64,000 nucleotides of DNA from Paragonimus westermani (Eukaryota; Platyhelminthes; Trematoda; Plagiorchiida; Troglotrematidae): the NCBI GenBank assembly GCA_008508345.1, contig QNGE01001733.1, positions 45,060-109,059 of the forward strand. The letters are read 5' to 3'. The notes beneath the pieces were generated by a model. That model was not told where the DNA came from. It made no database searches and saw nothing but the letters and a program-made list of their open reading frames with translations. The translations under genes and the position numbers were made by a program. Positions 1-10,046 of this stretch are shown here, one piece after another (position 1 is the first letter of the stretch; each line of letters opens with the position of its first letter).

Positions 1-1207
1 TGGTAATCATCTTGGACGTTGCAATTTCGTGTGCACCATGATGGTGACGCCTTCGTTGTCGAAGGCACGCACGATACATGCGAGTGTCATTCTTACCTTC
101 CAGTGTGGCTCCGCTGCATGAATATTCCGTCAGTGTTTCGGAAGCATTCCCACCACTACAATTGGGCTTTTATTGTAGTGTTTATTTCCAGTTACGAAAG
201 TGGCGTACCCATTCATGAACGGTGGCTGGCAGGGTAAAACTTGCCAGTTCGACGGTTGTTGAGCCCGCAGCTTCGGGCTCTGGCTGCAGCCAAATTCAGC
301 CGTCACTATAGCCCTTCATAATTTACTTACCAAACTGCAAGAGTGCAGCAGCTGCACGGCAGCGGCCTCCTTAAACAAAATCATTACTTTCGCGAATAAA
401 ATGGAACATGCTAGGAATGGTTTATAGCGTTTTGTGCACTATTTTCTACTTCTTATTTTTTGTTGTTATCCATGCATTTTCATCTTCTTCAACCTCGCAT
501 GTACACATGAAGTTTGAACGAGGTTAATCGATATACGGAGTAGTCAATAATTTAAAAATTACACTTCCGAGTTCGTGTTCAGGGTCGGTGGCGTACAAAT
601 CTTTGGAAGAGTTAGAATTCAGCGGAATCGACCGTTTAGCTCGGCAAATTTATTTTATTTATTTATTTATCTGTTGTTGGAATTATCTCGGTCGTGACAT
701 CGAGACTATCTGGGGGACACACGACAAGTAGTATCAGTGAGAATCCTCATTTGGTGTAGTGGAACACTAAAACAACGTGCCTCCACGAATTATTGTGAGT
801 TATTTGTTTTCCTTTTAGTCAGATTTCGACTTCCTATTCACACCCGAGTTTCCATATACTGTTTAGATCCACTATAGGTTGATCTTTGTGCGACTTCCCC
901 ATTGCCGCATCTACGGGCTGCAGGCAATCGAGATGGGTTAAGAAGTCTGAAGCAAGAATGCCATGTGGACACTGTAGTTAACCGATATAGATGGACAGCT
1001 ATCGCAATGATACCGATCAACTGATTTCTCACTCTGAATTTCTTCAGATGGCCGACGTAGTTGGGTTTCCATTCTGTGGCAACCAGCTTCAACCTCAGTC
1101 ACCTGGTAAGTGCACGTTTTAAATTCACAGATTATTCTGCCCTCCCTGTAATCATCGTTTGCACTTCTCCAGTGATTAAGAAAAGAAGGTCCGGCACAGC
1201 ATTCTCA
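1..1207. other. No gene recognised
   Basis: No reading frame with recognisable protein similarity was seen on either strand. The only visible structure is an ATTT-type simple repeat near 649-671. Confidence 0.5.
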
Positions 1208-1417
1208 ATGGATTTCAACTTAGACCGAACCGTGGACAATGCGACGCTTGCACACAAGCCTAAGAAAGCGCGAATCAATGCTGTCTGCAGCGATTATCCC
1301 CTTGATGTAACTGAAGAAAGTGAGTTCCTTCACATATGCGTACACAGGTGTGATGATCCCTTTGATGCAACAGAAGGAAGTAGATTTCTTCCGATATGTG
1401 CACACAGTTGCAGCTGA
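1208..1417 (+). CDS. Small ORF with two 20-residue Cys repeats
   Basis: Not a family I recognise. From the ATG at 1208 the frame encodes 69 residues. The C-terminal part is two tandem 20-residue units, at 1292-1351 and 1352-1411, exactly 60 nt apart. Each unit has the pattern D-x-P-x-D-x-T-E-x-S-x-F-L-x-I-C-x-H-x-C. The unit is duplicated at DNA level with about a quarter of bases changed, and most codon differences are non-synonymous, so it may be a non-coding tandem duplication that stays open by chance. The frame stays open upstream to about 1061 without an ATG. No neighbouring exon was identified. Confidence 0.3.
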   Translation: MDFNLDRTVDNATLAHKPKKARINAVCSDYPLDVTEESEFLHICVHRCDDPFDATEGSRFLPICAHSCS

Positions 1418-1647
1418 TATCTAGATATCAGATACGATTAACGGGATGACGGGGAATTTATCTGATACACGGCTTCAGTCATCCGGCAGATCACCCAGAA
1501 CGCATGCAACCCAACGTTCTGTACTGAAGAAAACCGGTTGTAGTGTGTATCATTTTACACAGACAAATAGATCATTCATGTCGATTTTCCCACGTGTTCG
1601 TTCTCAATGACTTCACTCGGCTACCCATGTGTTTCAGCGTGTTTCAG

Positions 1648-1750
1648 CATAGGGTACTGATTGCCTTGACTCGTAAGCTAGGATAAATGGACGGATCAAC
1701 AGTAAGAGATTTAACATAGGGTACTGATTGCCTTCACTCGCATGCTAGGA
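1648..1750. repeat. 36-bp direct repeat pair
   Basis: Two near-identical 36-bp copies lie at 1648-1683 and 1715-1750, 67 bp apart. They begin catagggtactgattgcctt and end gctagga, with only a few substitutions. The function is unknown. It may be a decayed tandem repeat with a 67-bp unit. Confidence 0.7.
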
Positions 1751-2779
1751 CAGTTGCACAGAAATTCCGATGACCAAGTCACCTTCTCCACATTCCAGCG
1801 GACGTCCTGCTTCCATGGAAGTGTACATGCGTGGTAGGAGCAAATGGCTATAGCCACTCGGAATACAACTAGAAGACTACTGCGGAATTGCTCAGGTTTC
1901 GCGCAAATTTGTACGTTACAATATGCTCACCAGTGTATCGTCCGTTGGCAGCTTTATAAAACGCTTAGTTCTCCTGACCCAACGGCGAATCAATTTCCTA
2001 AATTGTAATCACGTTCTCCCCCTTAATTTGTAGAGTCTACTACCCTTTTTGATCTCTTGTTACGTACTATTCTTCATACCTGTTATGTTCATTGTACATA
2101 TTAACTAATTGTCTATTGTTTGAATCAATAAACACTTCGTCCTCGCGCGTTTCGCTTTCTGCTTTCACGCGGTCGTGGTTATCGTGGGCTAACCGTGGCA
2201 ACGTTCTTCTAGCGCGCTGGAGGAACCAAATTTGTTGTTACTAAGGGGAGAATCTTCTTGCAATACGCAGAAGACTCAGGGTAGTGGAATCTATTGCGGA
2301 GAGCTATTGTGAGTCCTTGTATTTGCCTTGTAGTACTGTTGCCCCAACTCTAAGTTCTACTACAAATTACACTTTATATTTCAAGATAAGCGTATCTTTC
2401 CACGTTGATGACATTGATATCGATTACATTCCACCAATAATCATCAAGATTAGCGTGAAATGGCACTCCATTCTTTTTACATTTATCGCCAAGTCATAGA
2501 ACTGTTGCACACTCCTTGCTTATGCCTTCAGAAGGTTAAAAGGAAAACACTAACAACTGAATTCAACGATTTCACGAACTCAAACACGTCACAAAATTAT
2601 AATAACCTCAGACACTTAAAATCTGTTTTTGGCTTCAACGTTACAGAGATATTTGCGGTCTATCGATTGCGTACAGCGGTGTTTTATTTGTGGCCAGTTT
2701 GGATAGGTGGCGTGTTGCGCCCATTATCCGCTCGGGAGCGCGCGCTTTCCGGCAGGTCTATTATATCACTCGCGTATCT
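1751..2779. other. No gene recognised; AATAAA signal
   Basis: An AATAAA sits near 2127, followed by a G/C-rich stretch, which resembles an LTR R/U5 or a gene 3' end. Open frames at 2284-2499 and 2460-2792 show no recognisable similarity. If they were once gag of the downstream gypsy element, they are too decayed to tell. Confidence 0.35.
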
Positions 2780-2950
2780 CTCTTGTTTCTAGATATGAGG
2801 ATAAAGATGAAGTTCTTGGTTGTCCCAAAGTTTCATGTCATTCTGGGAAGTGACTATTTGGTAGCCAAGCAGTTTATCCTGGATCTACCCAACCTGGGCG
2901 TACGCGTATGTGGTAAATATATTTCGTTAGAGTCTGTGTACGGAGCGTTA
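2780..2950 (+). pseudogene. Gypsy aspartic protease, C-terminal part
   Basis: The open frame contains FHVILGSDYLVAKQF, matching the ILGxDxL block near the end of retrotransposon pepsin-like proteases. The catalytic DTG/DSG motif that should lie about 60-80 residues upstream is not visible in this or neighbouring frames. Only the C-terminal half therefore appears to survive. It belongs to the polyprotein continuing into the reverse transcriptase at about 3190. Confidence 0.6.
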
Positions 2951-3189
2951 TCAGGCCTTCTGGTGGCCCGTAAAAGACGGCATCTAACAAGTGAGAAAGT
3001 GCACGTCGCGTTCGAATATCAGAAATTTATCAGTGGTATTATCTCAGCTCCCAATACATATAGCATAGACAGTACGGGAAGTAGCTGAACACCAGGCGAC
3101 ATTCTGATGGGGAGGACAACCGCCTTGAAGCACTCACTTTGTGTGACACAGTATTGATACGGGTGAGGCACGCCCGATCCGGCAGGCAG

Positions 3190-4060
3190 CTCGTCGCTTA
3201 CCAATCCATCTTCAAGGCCAGGTGCAAAAATTATCAGCAGACATGTTAGAGAGAGGCACTATTCGGCCATCGATATCCCATGGGCGTTTCTGGTAGTATT
3301 AGTCAAGAAAAAGGATGGCTCCTCAAGATTGTGTGTTGACTGTCGTCAGTTAAACGCGGTAACGGAAGAAGACTCGTTCCCACTACGATGTCCTTTCGGG
3401 AACCGAGTTGTTTAGTACCATTGTTCTGACCTCTGGTTACTGGCAAGTGGAAGTGGAGCCCAGTGATCACCTGAAAACCGCGTTTGCGATACTCTCTGGT
3501 CCGAACGAGTTTGAAACCATGCCTTTCGGATTGACGAATGCCCCGGCCACCTTTCAAAGGTTAATGTAACAGGCGTTCGGAGACCTAATTTCCAAACAGT
3601 GGTTTACTTAGATGACGTGATAGTACACGGACTTGCCGTTGATGAACATTTGCATAACCTATCCAACGACCTTTCAAGACTGGCTGAGGCTGGACTGAAA
3701 TTGAATCCAACCAAATATTTGTTCATGCGGACTGAAGTAAAATATTTAGGACACGTCATTTCACTATCTGGTGTGAGCTGTGATCCCGAAAAGATGCTTC
3801 GGGTGAAAGAATGGCTAACGCCTGAGAGTATTGAGGAAATCCGTAGTTTCTTTGGGTTGGCTTCTTATTATCGCCGATTCGTTCCCTGCTTTTCTTGCAT
3901 AGCTAAACCCCTAACGTCGTTGACGGAAAAGGAACAAGTGTTTGAGTGGTCCGAAGATTGTCAACAGTCGTTTGATCGATTGAAAGATGCGTTATGCACT
4001 GCCCCCCATTTTAGCGCTTCCAGACACAAGAGCGGACGCGAAAATATTTATCCTGGATAG
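3190..4060 (+). pseudogene. Gypsy reverse transcriptase (frameshifted)
   Basis: This copied element RNA into DNA. Blocks seen in order: [17 protein letters not shown] (fingers), STIVLTSGYWQ (motif A), FETMPFGLTNAPATFQRLM (motif B) and VYLDDVIVHG (motif C, 3602-3631). The connection follows, with VKYLGHVIS and the RSFFGLASYYRRF block of the RT/RNase H junction. At least two frameshifts and a TAA after the FQRLM block break the frame. In motif A the catalytic Asp (normally D-L-x-S-G-Y) reads as Val, while both Asp of YLDD remain. The longest intact piece is 3599-4060. Confidence 0.92.
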
Positions 4061-4440
4061 TAACACTAGTGACCTCGCCATATGGGATGTATTGTCTCAT
4101 TTAGAAAACTGATTTAGAACATGTTACGCTTATGGAAATCGAAACCTCAACATGAGTGAAAGCAATTATTGTACCTCTAGGAAGGATGTGTTTGCGCTGG
4201 TGCATTTTATTAAACATTTCGGTCGCTATCTTCTCGGAAGGCGCTTCTTGGTTCGAACGGACCACTCACACTCCAACGGTTGCAGTTCCAAGGACCCGGA
4301 GGGGCAATTTGCCCGCTGATAAGAGTTTTTACCAAAGTATCAGTTTGAATGCGAACGTAGGCCTGGTCTAGGTCACCGAACTGATAGTGCATTATCTAGG
4401 AGACCGAATCGCGACCATGGCAATTGTCCTTCATGCACAG
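4040..4440 (+). pseudogene. Gypsy RNase H domain
   Basis: The domain degrades the RNA strand of the RNA/DNA hybrid. Visible blocks are NYCTSRKDVFALVHFIKHF, then FGRYLLGRRFLVRTDHS (catalytic D in RTDHS, about 4153-4270). A decayed ...HRTDSALSRRP block near 4372-4410 corresponds to the ADALSRRP end motif. Frames change at least twice, and a TGA lies after the QFAR block. It lies directly downstream of the RT, as expected. Confidence 0.8.
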
Positions 4441-4589
4441 GGTACTCCATGAAGATCACTATCAGGCCAGAGGAGAATAATCGATGGGGTGCCACTCACA
4501 GCAACGATGCAGATCTACAGGCCGTTTATAAACGAATGAAAAGAGGTGAGTCACGTCCGACCACTCAAAAGATGACAGGAAGTAGTTAG

Positions 4590-5815
4590 GAGGTGCGTTG
4601 CTTGTGGTCGTTGTGGAACCATCACTATGTCGTCGACGGTGTTCTTTGTTATCAATACGGCCTACAATATGAAGGCCAGATTGTAATCAAAAACAGGGCG
4701 GTTCGTACAGTTTTACAGGAACTCCAAGAGAGTTTGGATTACGCGGTCCAGAACAAATTCAACGATGCTGTTAGGCGGCGTTTCTGGTAGCCCAATCAGC
4801 GAAAAGACGTCAAGGATGTGTGCAGCAGATCAGAAGCCCCGAGAAGCATCGATGCGCACCGTTACAGAGCATGCTGACGGAGTATCCAAATGAGATGGTA
4901 GAAGTTGACATCGTCGGACTGCTACCGGAAACCAGCCGAGGAAACAGGTATCTACTCGTGATGATGGACCATTTTACTAAATGGAGCAAAGCGGTGCCAG
5001 TGCCACGAACAGATGACGGAACGACCGTTAAATTCTTTTTTGTTTAATTGGATCTCAAGGTGGAATTCCCCAACGCAACTGCATACTGACAGAGGATTAA
5101 ATTTCGAGTGTACATTGATAAGTGAGCTGTGTACAATTTTGGGCATGACGAAGACAAGGACAACTGCCTATCATCCACAAGGTAATGGTGCCGTGGATCG
5201 CAACAACCACACTCGGAAGTCCCTCTTAAAAGTGCTTGTGAGTTCAGAAAATCCCAGGTCATGAAACGAAGCTGCATCTCAGTTTCTGCTTGTATATCGC
5301 GCTAACGATCATTTTTCTACCGCACAATCACCACACTACCTGCTAACGGGAAGAGAAATGCGGCTGCCGTACGATTTCCTTGTACCCATATTGCCTCCAT
5401 ATAACCTACTAACTACAGACTACTGCATTCAGCTACGTGACAATTTAGCATGAGCACGTACGTTACCACCGGAACACCTGCGGACGGCCCGGCAGAGACA
5501 GAAACATTATTATGATAGAAAAACATCTGGAAGCCCCTTGGAGCCCGGTGATAAAGTCTGTGCGCAGAAGTCCCAGAAAAAGTGTTTCATCAAACGTCGT
5601 GCACATCATTTCCGAATCCACTTGCACTGTGCGGCATGTTAACGACAACAGGTCCGGACTCAGAGTGGTGCATTTTAATCGTTCAAAGCCGGATACTACA
5701 GAACAAGATCGGTCGATTAATCGAGATGAGTTGGAAGTAGTTGGGGAGTGCATCGTACCACCAGATGGGAGACAGTCCAGAGCACTGTGGTCAGTGCTTT
5801 CGACCGGGGGAGTAG
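4590..5815 (+). pseudogene. Gypsy integrase plus C-terminal tail
   Basis: This DDE recombinase inserted the cDNA into the host chromosome. The N-terminal zinc-binding region is decayed (4593-4790). The core begins with EMVEVDIVGLLPE (first Asp, about 4890) and RGNRYLLVMMDHFTKW. It continues in another frame with LHTDRGLNFE (second Asp, about 5085) and TAYHPQGNGAVDRNN (about 5163). The third catalytic residue, normally Glu in NGxxER, is Asp here. After 5265 the frame continues with a chromo-less tail (SPHYLLTGREMRLPYD) up to the purine tract. Several stops are present. Confidence 0.88.
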
Positions 5816-6206
5816 TGTAATAGCATGTGGTGTGCCGCCACTTTCAGGTCCTCGAACAGGCCGGTTGGCCGCGTCCGTTCAACGGGCCGACGAGGATGAC
5901 CAACCAGAGCCCGAGGTCGGCGGGTAGTAAGAGTGAGGCTACATCTGATTAGTGGGCTATTCTCGGACCCTAAGACTCCTATATATATATATATTTATAT
6001 ATATATATATGGACAAGGGCATGTTGTGAACTGAATCTCTCGGTATCTGTGTTGTTGTCAATACGCTTTTCTTGTTGACGCGTGATTTTCCACTTTTGCG
6101 AGACAGACCTTGTGTGTTTCGATCTGCAACCGTTGGGTAAATTTTGTGCTCTTCCTGGGATTGACTTTCTAGTACCTCTGTGACCGGTCTCCCAGTCATT
6201 CTAACG
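5801..6206 (+). repeat. Probable 3' LTR with polypurine tract
   Basis: The tract ccgggggag at 5803-5812 is followed by TGTAATAGCATG starting at 5816, as at a gypsy PPT/LTR junction. The LTR holds an alternating TA run that could include the TATA box. The right edge near 6206 is uncertain. The left LTR copy was not found, so this rests on position and the TG start only. Confidence 0.5.
5981..6010. repeat. TA dinucleotide repeat
   Basis: About 30 bases of alternating AT/TA with one interruption, inside the probable LTR. Confidence 0.95.
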
Positions 6207-7879
6207 TCTATATTAAATTGGCTAGCCTTAACACCCCTGTTGATACTAAATACATACTCGAGTGGTCAAAGGTTTCTACTTCTTTCATACTTGAAGCGCA
6301 TTCAGAAAGACTGATACTATCAAGGACTTCACACTTATCTGACTGTCAGCCAGTTAAATGAAATTCTCTTTCGGTCAGCAATGACACCAACCCATGAACA
6401 AGGGTGATTACAGAGGAAACACCTAGAAAGGAGCACAACTAAACGTCGATGCAGAATTCTGTACAAACGGCTTGGTGCACGTCATTCTCTAGCATAAGTG
6501 TAAATGTTTCTATTGGCCCCATCATAGCAACCTGTGTACGTATGGGTGGATGAGAGCTCAAATCAGGTATACCGTCGTCCGACATTCACTGAGCCTACTC
6601 CTGAGATCACCTTGAGGCAACCGCTTATCCTCGTGACTTTACGGTACATGCATTTGCAGAAATATATACTTAATGTTTACTACAATCTCAGGCGGATCAA
6701 CCCTAAACCTCAGCAACACACCTACAAATCAAAAGGTGAGATCCATCCCATTCAGTAACCGGTCGTCCAAAGAAATAGCACAGTACATTCTATTGACAAA
6801 CGAAGTTTATCAGGCTTTTTAGGGTTAAACAGTGTTATGTTGCATACGCCATCGATTGGCAGTTCATCAGGCTAAACATTCACATTTGCCTTCTCAGTGC
6901 ACTTACTGTTAACATAAGCTTGGATTACAGGAGTATAAATTAAACACAGTCTCCGCTCACCTAATAAGCGACTTCATGAAGGCTTCAAACGTGTTGGAAC
7001 CATTATTCACTTAAGAGGTAAAGGGACCTTTGAAGTTTTTCTGCGGCAGCGGAGATACGAAATGCTGCAGACAGATGAAGATTGAAGGTATGCTTCAGGG
7101 TTTCGTAACCGGTACCATTACTGAACTGGGTTTTAGTCGGGCTCACCAAGTCATGTTGGCTTCACCAACTCAGTGCTTGATGCACTAAGTCGATTCTTCC
7201 CCAGGTACGAAATTATCAGACGCAAAAATCATAATTTATTTGACGAAATGTACAAGTGGTCTCCTGTAGCGTTATAAATGGCGCCTACACGCGATTGAGC
7301 TAGAGAGACTAGAGACTGGCCGTTGACGAGCGAGCAAACCGGGAGAGTGTAGCACGTGTGTTCGGGTTCGCGCCACAGTCACATGACTTGCGGACAAACA
7401 ATCGGATAGCATAAATCATGCGAAGTTTCTTAATAGCCTAAGTACGGTATGCAGCTGGCAGGCCAGTGCAATCTCCGGGTCGCTACGGGATGCGAGAGGA
7501 ATGACTGTGACGTACTGTGGTGGCGGAGGAGATCCACAGTGTCTCAGTTTGATTCCGAGATTAACTAAGTCTAGCTTCCGTGCACGACACAAGATGCACA
7601 TGCGGTTTTATAGTAGATCGGTTTCCAGTGAGTGAGGTATCAGCATTAGCAGTTACTCTAAACTTGAACGAAGATTTACGCAGAGGCTTCAAGTGGGGGG
7701 AAAATTCAAAATTTGTATTCATGCTCATAGCCTCACGAAAAGACATTTGGTAGGTTATTTCAGGGAGAGCGCCCTTTTATCATTAAGGATTAGGATACAT
7801 TTAAAAAGTGTTTTGACGACCGCAGCACACGAGGAAATCCGTGAAATCTGTTAGGAGTTCAAGCGTAAGATGAGTGATA
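6207..7879. other. No gene recognised
   Basis: Non-coding DNA between the gypsy LTR and the Penelope element. The part from about 7800 may be decayed 5' sequence of the Penelope element. A G/C-richer segment at 7268-7380 carries no tRNA, LTR or ribozyme signature I could confirm. Confidence 0.4.
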
Positions 7880-7883
7880 GATA

Positions 7884-9438
7884 AAACTAGAGCTGAGGAA
7901 AACCCATTTTCTTCAACCGGATAACAAAGACAACATTGGCGAAATAGAGGACCACATAGGACGACATCTTCAGCTGCTCTCGCAGTTGCGGATTATTGAT
8001 GAAGTGACGTATAAGTCTCTTAAGCCGTGCGGATCGTCAACACCTCAACTTTACGGCCTGCCAAAGGCTCACAAGTCTGGGACGCCACTTAGGCCAATTT
8101 TGGCAATGACAGAAATCTCAGAAATACTTCATTAAAGATTCCTTTGAATTGATCAGTGACCTGGACAGAATCAACCTTACTAAAGAACTGATGTGCTCTA
8201 TAGATGTTCAGTCACTTTTCACAAATGTCCCGCTGCATGAAACGATTGACTACATTTGTGGGCTCGTTGAAATGAATCACACTTGGTTACCACTTCCCAC
8301 CGACATATTGAAGGAACCCTTGCTGTTCTGTGCTGAGAATGTCAGTTTTCGTTTCCTTGAACAGTCCTACCGTCAGATAGACGGAGAAGCCATGGGAAGT
8401 TCACTAGGTCCCATCGTAGCAGACTTTTTTATGCTAAAAATCAAGCAACAGCTAGTTACGAAGATAGAAAACTTGTCATATTACAAGCGTTACGTCGATG
8501 ACACCTTAATTTTCAGTCGATGTAAACAGATGATAGATAACCTGGTGCAACGTCTAAATAGTTGCCATCCTAATCTGAAGGTCACTTGTGAATTTCAGGT
8601 CGGCAACTGCCTGCCATTTCTAGATATCCTAATAAGTCGTCGGGAAGATGGCTCGGTTAGAAGAACCGGGTATAGGAAACCCACATGGTCAGGTTAATAC
8701 CTAAACTTTAGCAGATTCACACCGATCCAACACAAACGAGCACTAGTAAATACTCTCTTCACACGAGCAAGGCGAATCTGTACGCCCGACAGCCTCGCGG
8801 AGGTACTAGATCTGATTACGTCTGCCCTACAATCAAATGGTTACCCCAGAAGTTTCATAGACAGGCACAGTAGACAAAAATTACCACCCGAAAAGGTGGT
8901 CACTGTAGTGAAAAAGAGAGTCTACATAGAGCTACTTTTCGGGCGTGATTATGTCATGCAGCAAACAGCACAGCTATTAAGAAATTCGATTAAACGAACG
9001 TTTAATGCAGCTGAACTCCGTGTAATCGCTCGGACTCAGAAGCTACCAGTGCCTTCAGTCAAAGGAGATCAGTCTATCGGCGCCACTTCACATTGTGTTT
9101 ACCAATTTGTACGTAACTGCGGAGAAAGTTACATAGGCAGAACCGAGAGATGCTTGAGCTCCAGAATGAAGGAACAATTACCTTAATGGGTACAGAAATC
9201 CGTGCTACCGGAGAATGGTAATGTTTCTGAAACGCGTAAACAGCCAGTTCTCTCAGTCGATAGACACGTCCTGACCACCGGTCACGCTATCGATCCATCT
9301 TGTGCATTCAAAATCCCGTTGCGTCATTCTAACCCGAGATTCTTACGGTTTGCAGAAGCAGCTGCAATTAATCGACTCCAACCAGCTCTCAGTGTTCAGA
9401 AACAACCGTTCGTGAACTTGAACCTTCCATGGACTTAA
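7884..9438 (+). pseudogene. Penelope RT / GIY-YIG endonuclease ORF
   Basis: The first frame from 7884 carries YGLPKAHKSGTPLRPIL (8052-8102), the conserved block before motif A. After a frameshift near 8105 the rest lies in one frame to 9438. RT motifs: CSIDVQSLFTNVPL (A, about 8194), GEAMGSSLGPIVADFFM (B, about 8380) and YYKRYVDDTLIF (C, about 8480). The nuclease shows CVYQFVRNCGESYIGRT, a GIY variant with YIG intact. The tail ends FVNLNLPWT-stop. In-frame TAA codons at 8695-8697 and 9184-9186 interrupt it; both look like point mutations. Catalytic RT Asp residues are intact. Confidence 0.9.
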
Positions 9439-9518
9439 TGTCTTATCCTAACTCGCTTATTGATTTTCCATCCCTTAAATCGATCGTTTTAAAAAAGCAC
9501 ACCCGTGTTATTATAAGT

Positions 9519-9559
9519 TTGGTACTGATGAGTCAAAACGAAATGCTCGCATCTACCAG
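9519..9559 (+). ncRNA. Type I hammerhead ribozyme of Penelope element
   Basis: The full conserved core is present: CTGATGA at 9525-9531 and GAAA at 9540-9543. Stem I pairs GGTA (9521-9524) with TACC (9554-9557) and can extend by T9520-A9558 and T9519-G9559. Stem II is G9532-C9539 and T9533-A9538 with loop CAAA. Stem III is A9543-T9552, T9544-A9551 and G9545-C9550, plus possibly C9546-G9549. Predicted cleavage is after C9553 in the triplet AUC. The short stems match the minimal, possibly dimer-acting hammerheads described in Penelope-like elements. It lies 80 nt after the ORF stop. Confidence 0.85.
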
Positions 9560-9931
9560 TTTTCATCTGCTTTGTTCAATGACTTATGAAGTACCCTTCA
9601 TCTGAACAGTACTAAAACTTCATTGTGATAAAATTTGATCGCGGACAATTCTATAGACAAACTATTTTCCCGGAGATCTGCAATCGTGGTTCAATAGTGT
9701 CACTGCGAGTGACGGCCAAGAACAGAAGTGAGCTGGCAGCAGATTAGTTTTGTTAATTAAACGACATAAAGTTGGTTCGGGCGGTTGATGCCAACCGAAC
9801 GAAACAATACATCTTTAAGAAACTGGTGTGCCGTTCATATCTATGCTGTCTACGCTCAGCAGTGGCATTGGAGGGATACGGCCAGAAACTTGTGAGAAGT
9901 CATGCCAGTGTGGAATTTCCCAGCTCAAGGC

Positions 9932-10008
9932 GTGGCTTCGTAGCTGGGCTACTACAGTGTTTGTCGCGTTTGGGCATCCTGTTTTGTCTTTGGTTCGAAT
10001 CCAGCCAC
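9932..10008 (+). repeat. tRNA-like 77-nt segment (SINE head or pseudo-tRNA)
   Basis: GGTTCGAATCC at 9992-10002 is a perfect Pol III B box. The ends GTGGCT (9932-9937) and AGCCAC (10003-10008) pair like an acceptor stem, 77 nt apart. A TAGC/GCTA hairpin at 9941-9951 sits where the D arm and A box should be, but its loop is only 3 nt. No convincing anticodon arm was found, so it is probably a tRNA-derived SINE head or a pseudogene. Confidence 0.4.
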
Positions 10009-10046
10009 AGCCTAGGACGTGTACATTTAGGTCTGCCTTAACTTAA

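Larger units (their letters stand above)
2780..6206 (+). mobile_element. 5'-truncated Ty3/gypsy LTR retrotransposon remnant
   Basis: Protease, reverse transcriptase, RNase H and integrase occur in the order PR-RT-RH-IN, which defines the Ty3/gypsy (Metaviridae-type) group. They are followed by a purine-rich tract and a TG-starting probable LTR. The reading frame changes at several places and contains stops, so the copy is inactive. No matching 5' LTR, primer-binding site or gag could be found upstream. The clade assignment (CsRn1/Kabuki-like or other) needs a phylogeny. Confidence 0.9.
7880..9560 (+). mobile_element. Penelope-like element with 3' hammerhead ribozyme
   Basis: Penelope-like elements encode an RT related to telomerase fused to a GIY-YIG endonuclease, and often carry minimal hammerhead ribozymes in their terminal repeats. 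All three parts are here in order: RT (7884-8700), GIY-YIG (about 9090-9186), C-terminal tail to 9438, then a hammerhead at 9519-9559. The copy is only mildly decayed: one frameshift near 8105 and two in-frame stops. The 5' partial LTR-like repeat was not found. Confidence 0.92.

Noticed and set aside
7268..7380. G/C-richer segment as a second LTR or tRNA-derived element before the Penelope copy
   Set aside because: No B box, no similarity to the 3' end of the Penelope element and no hammerhead core could be found.
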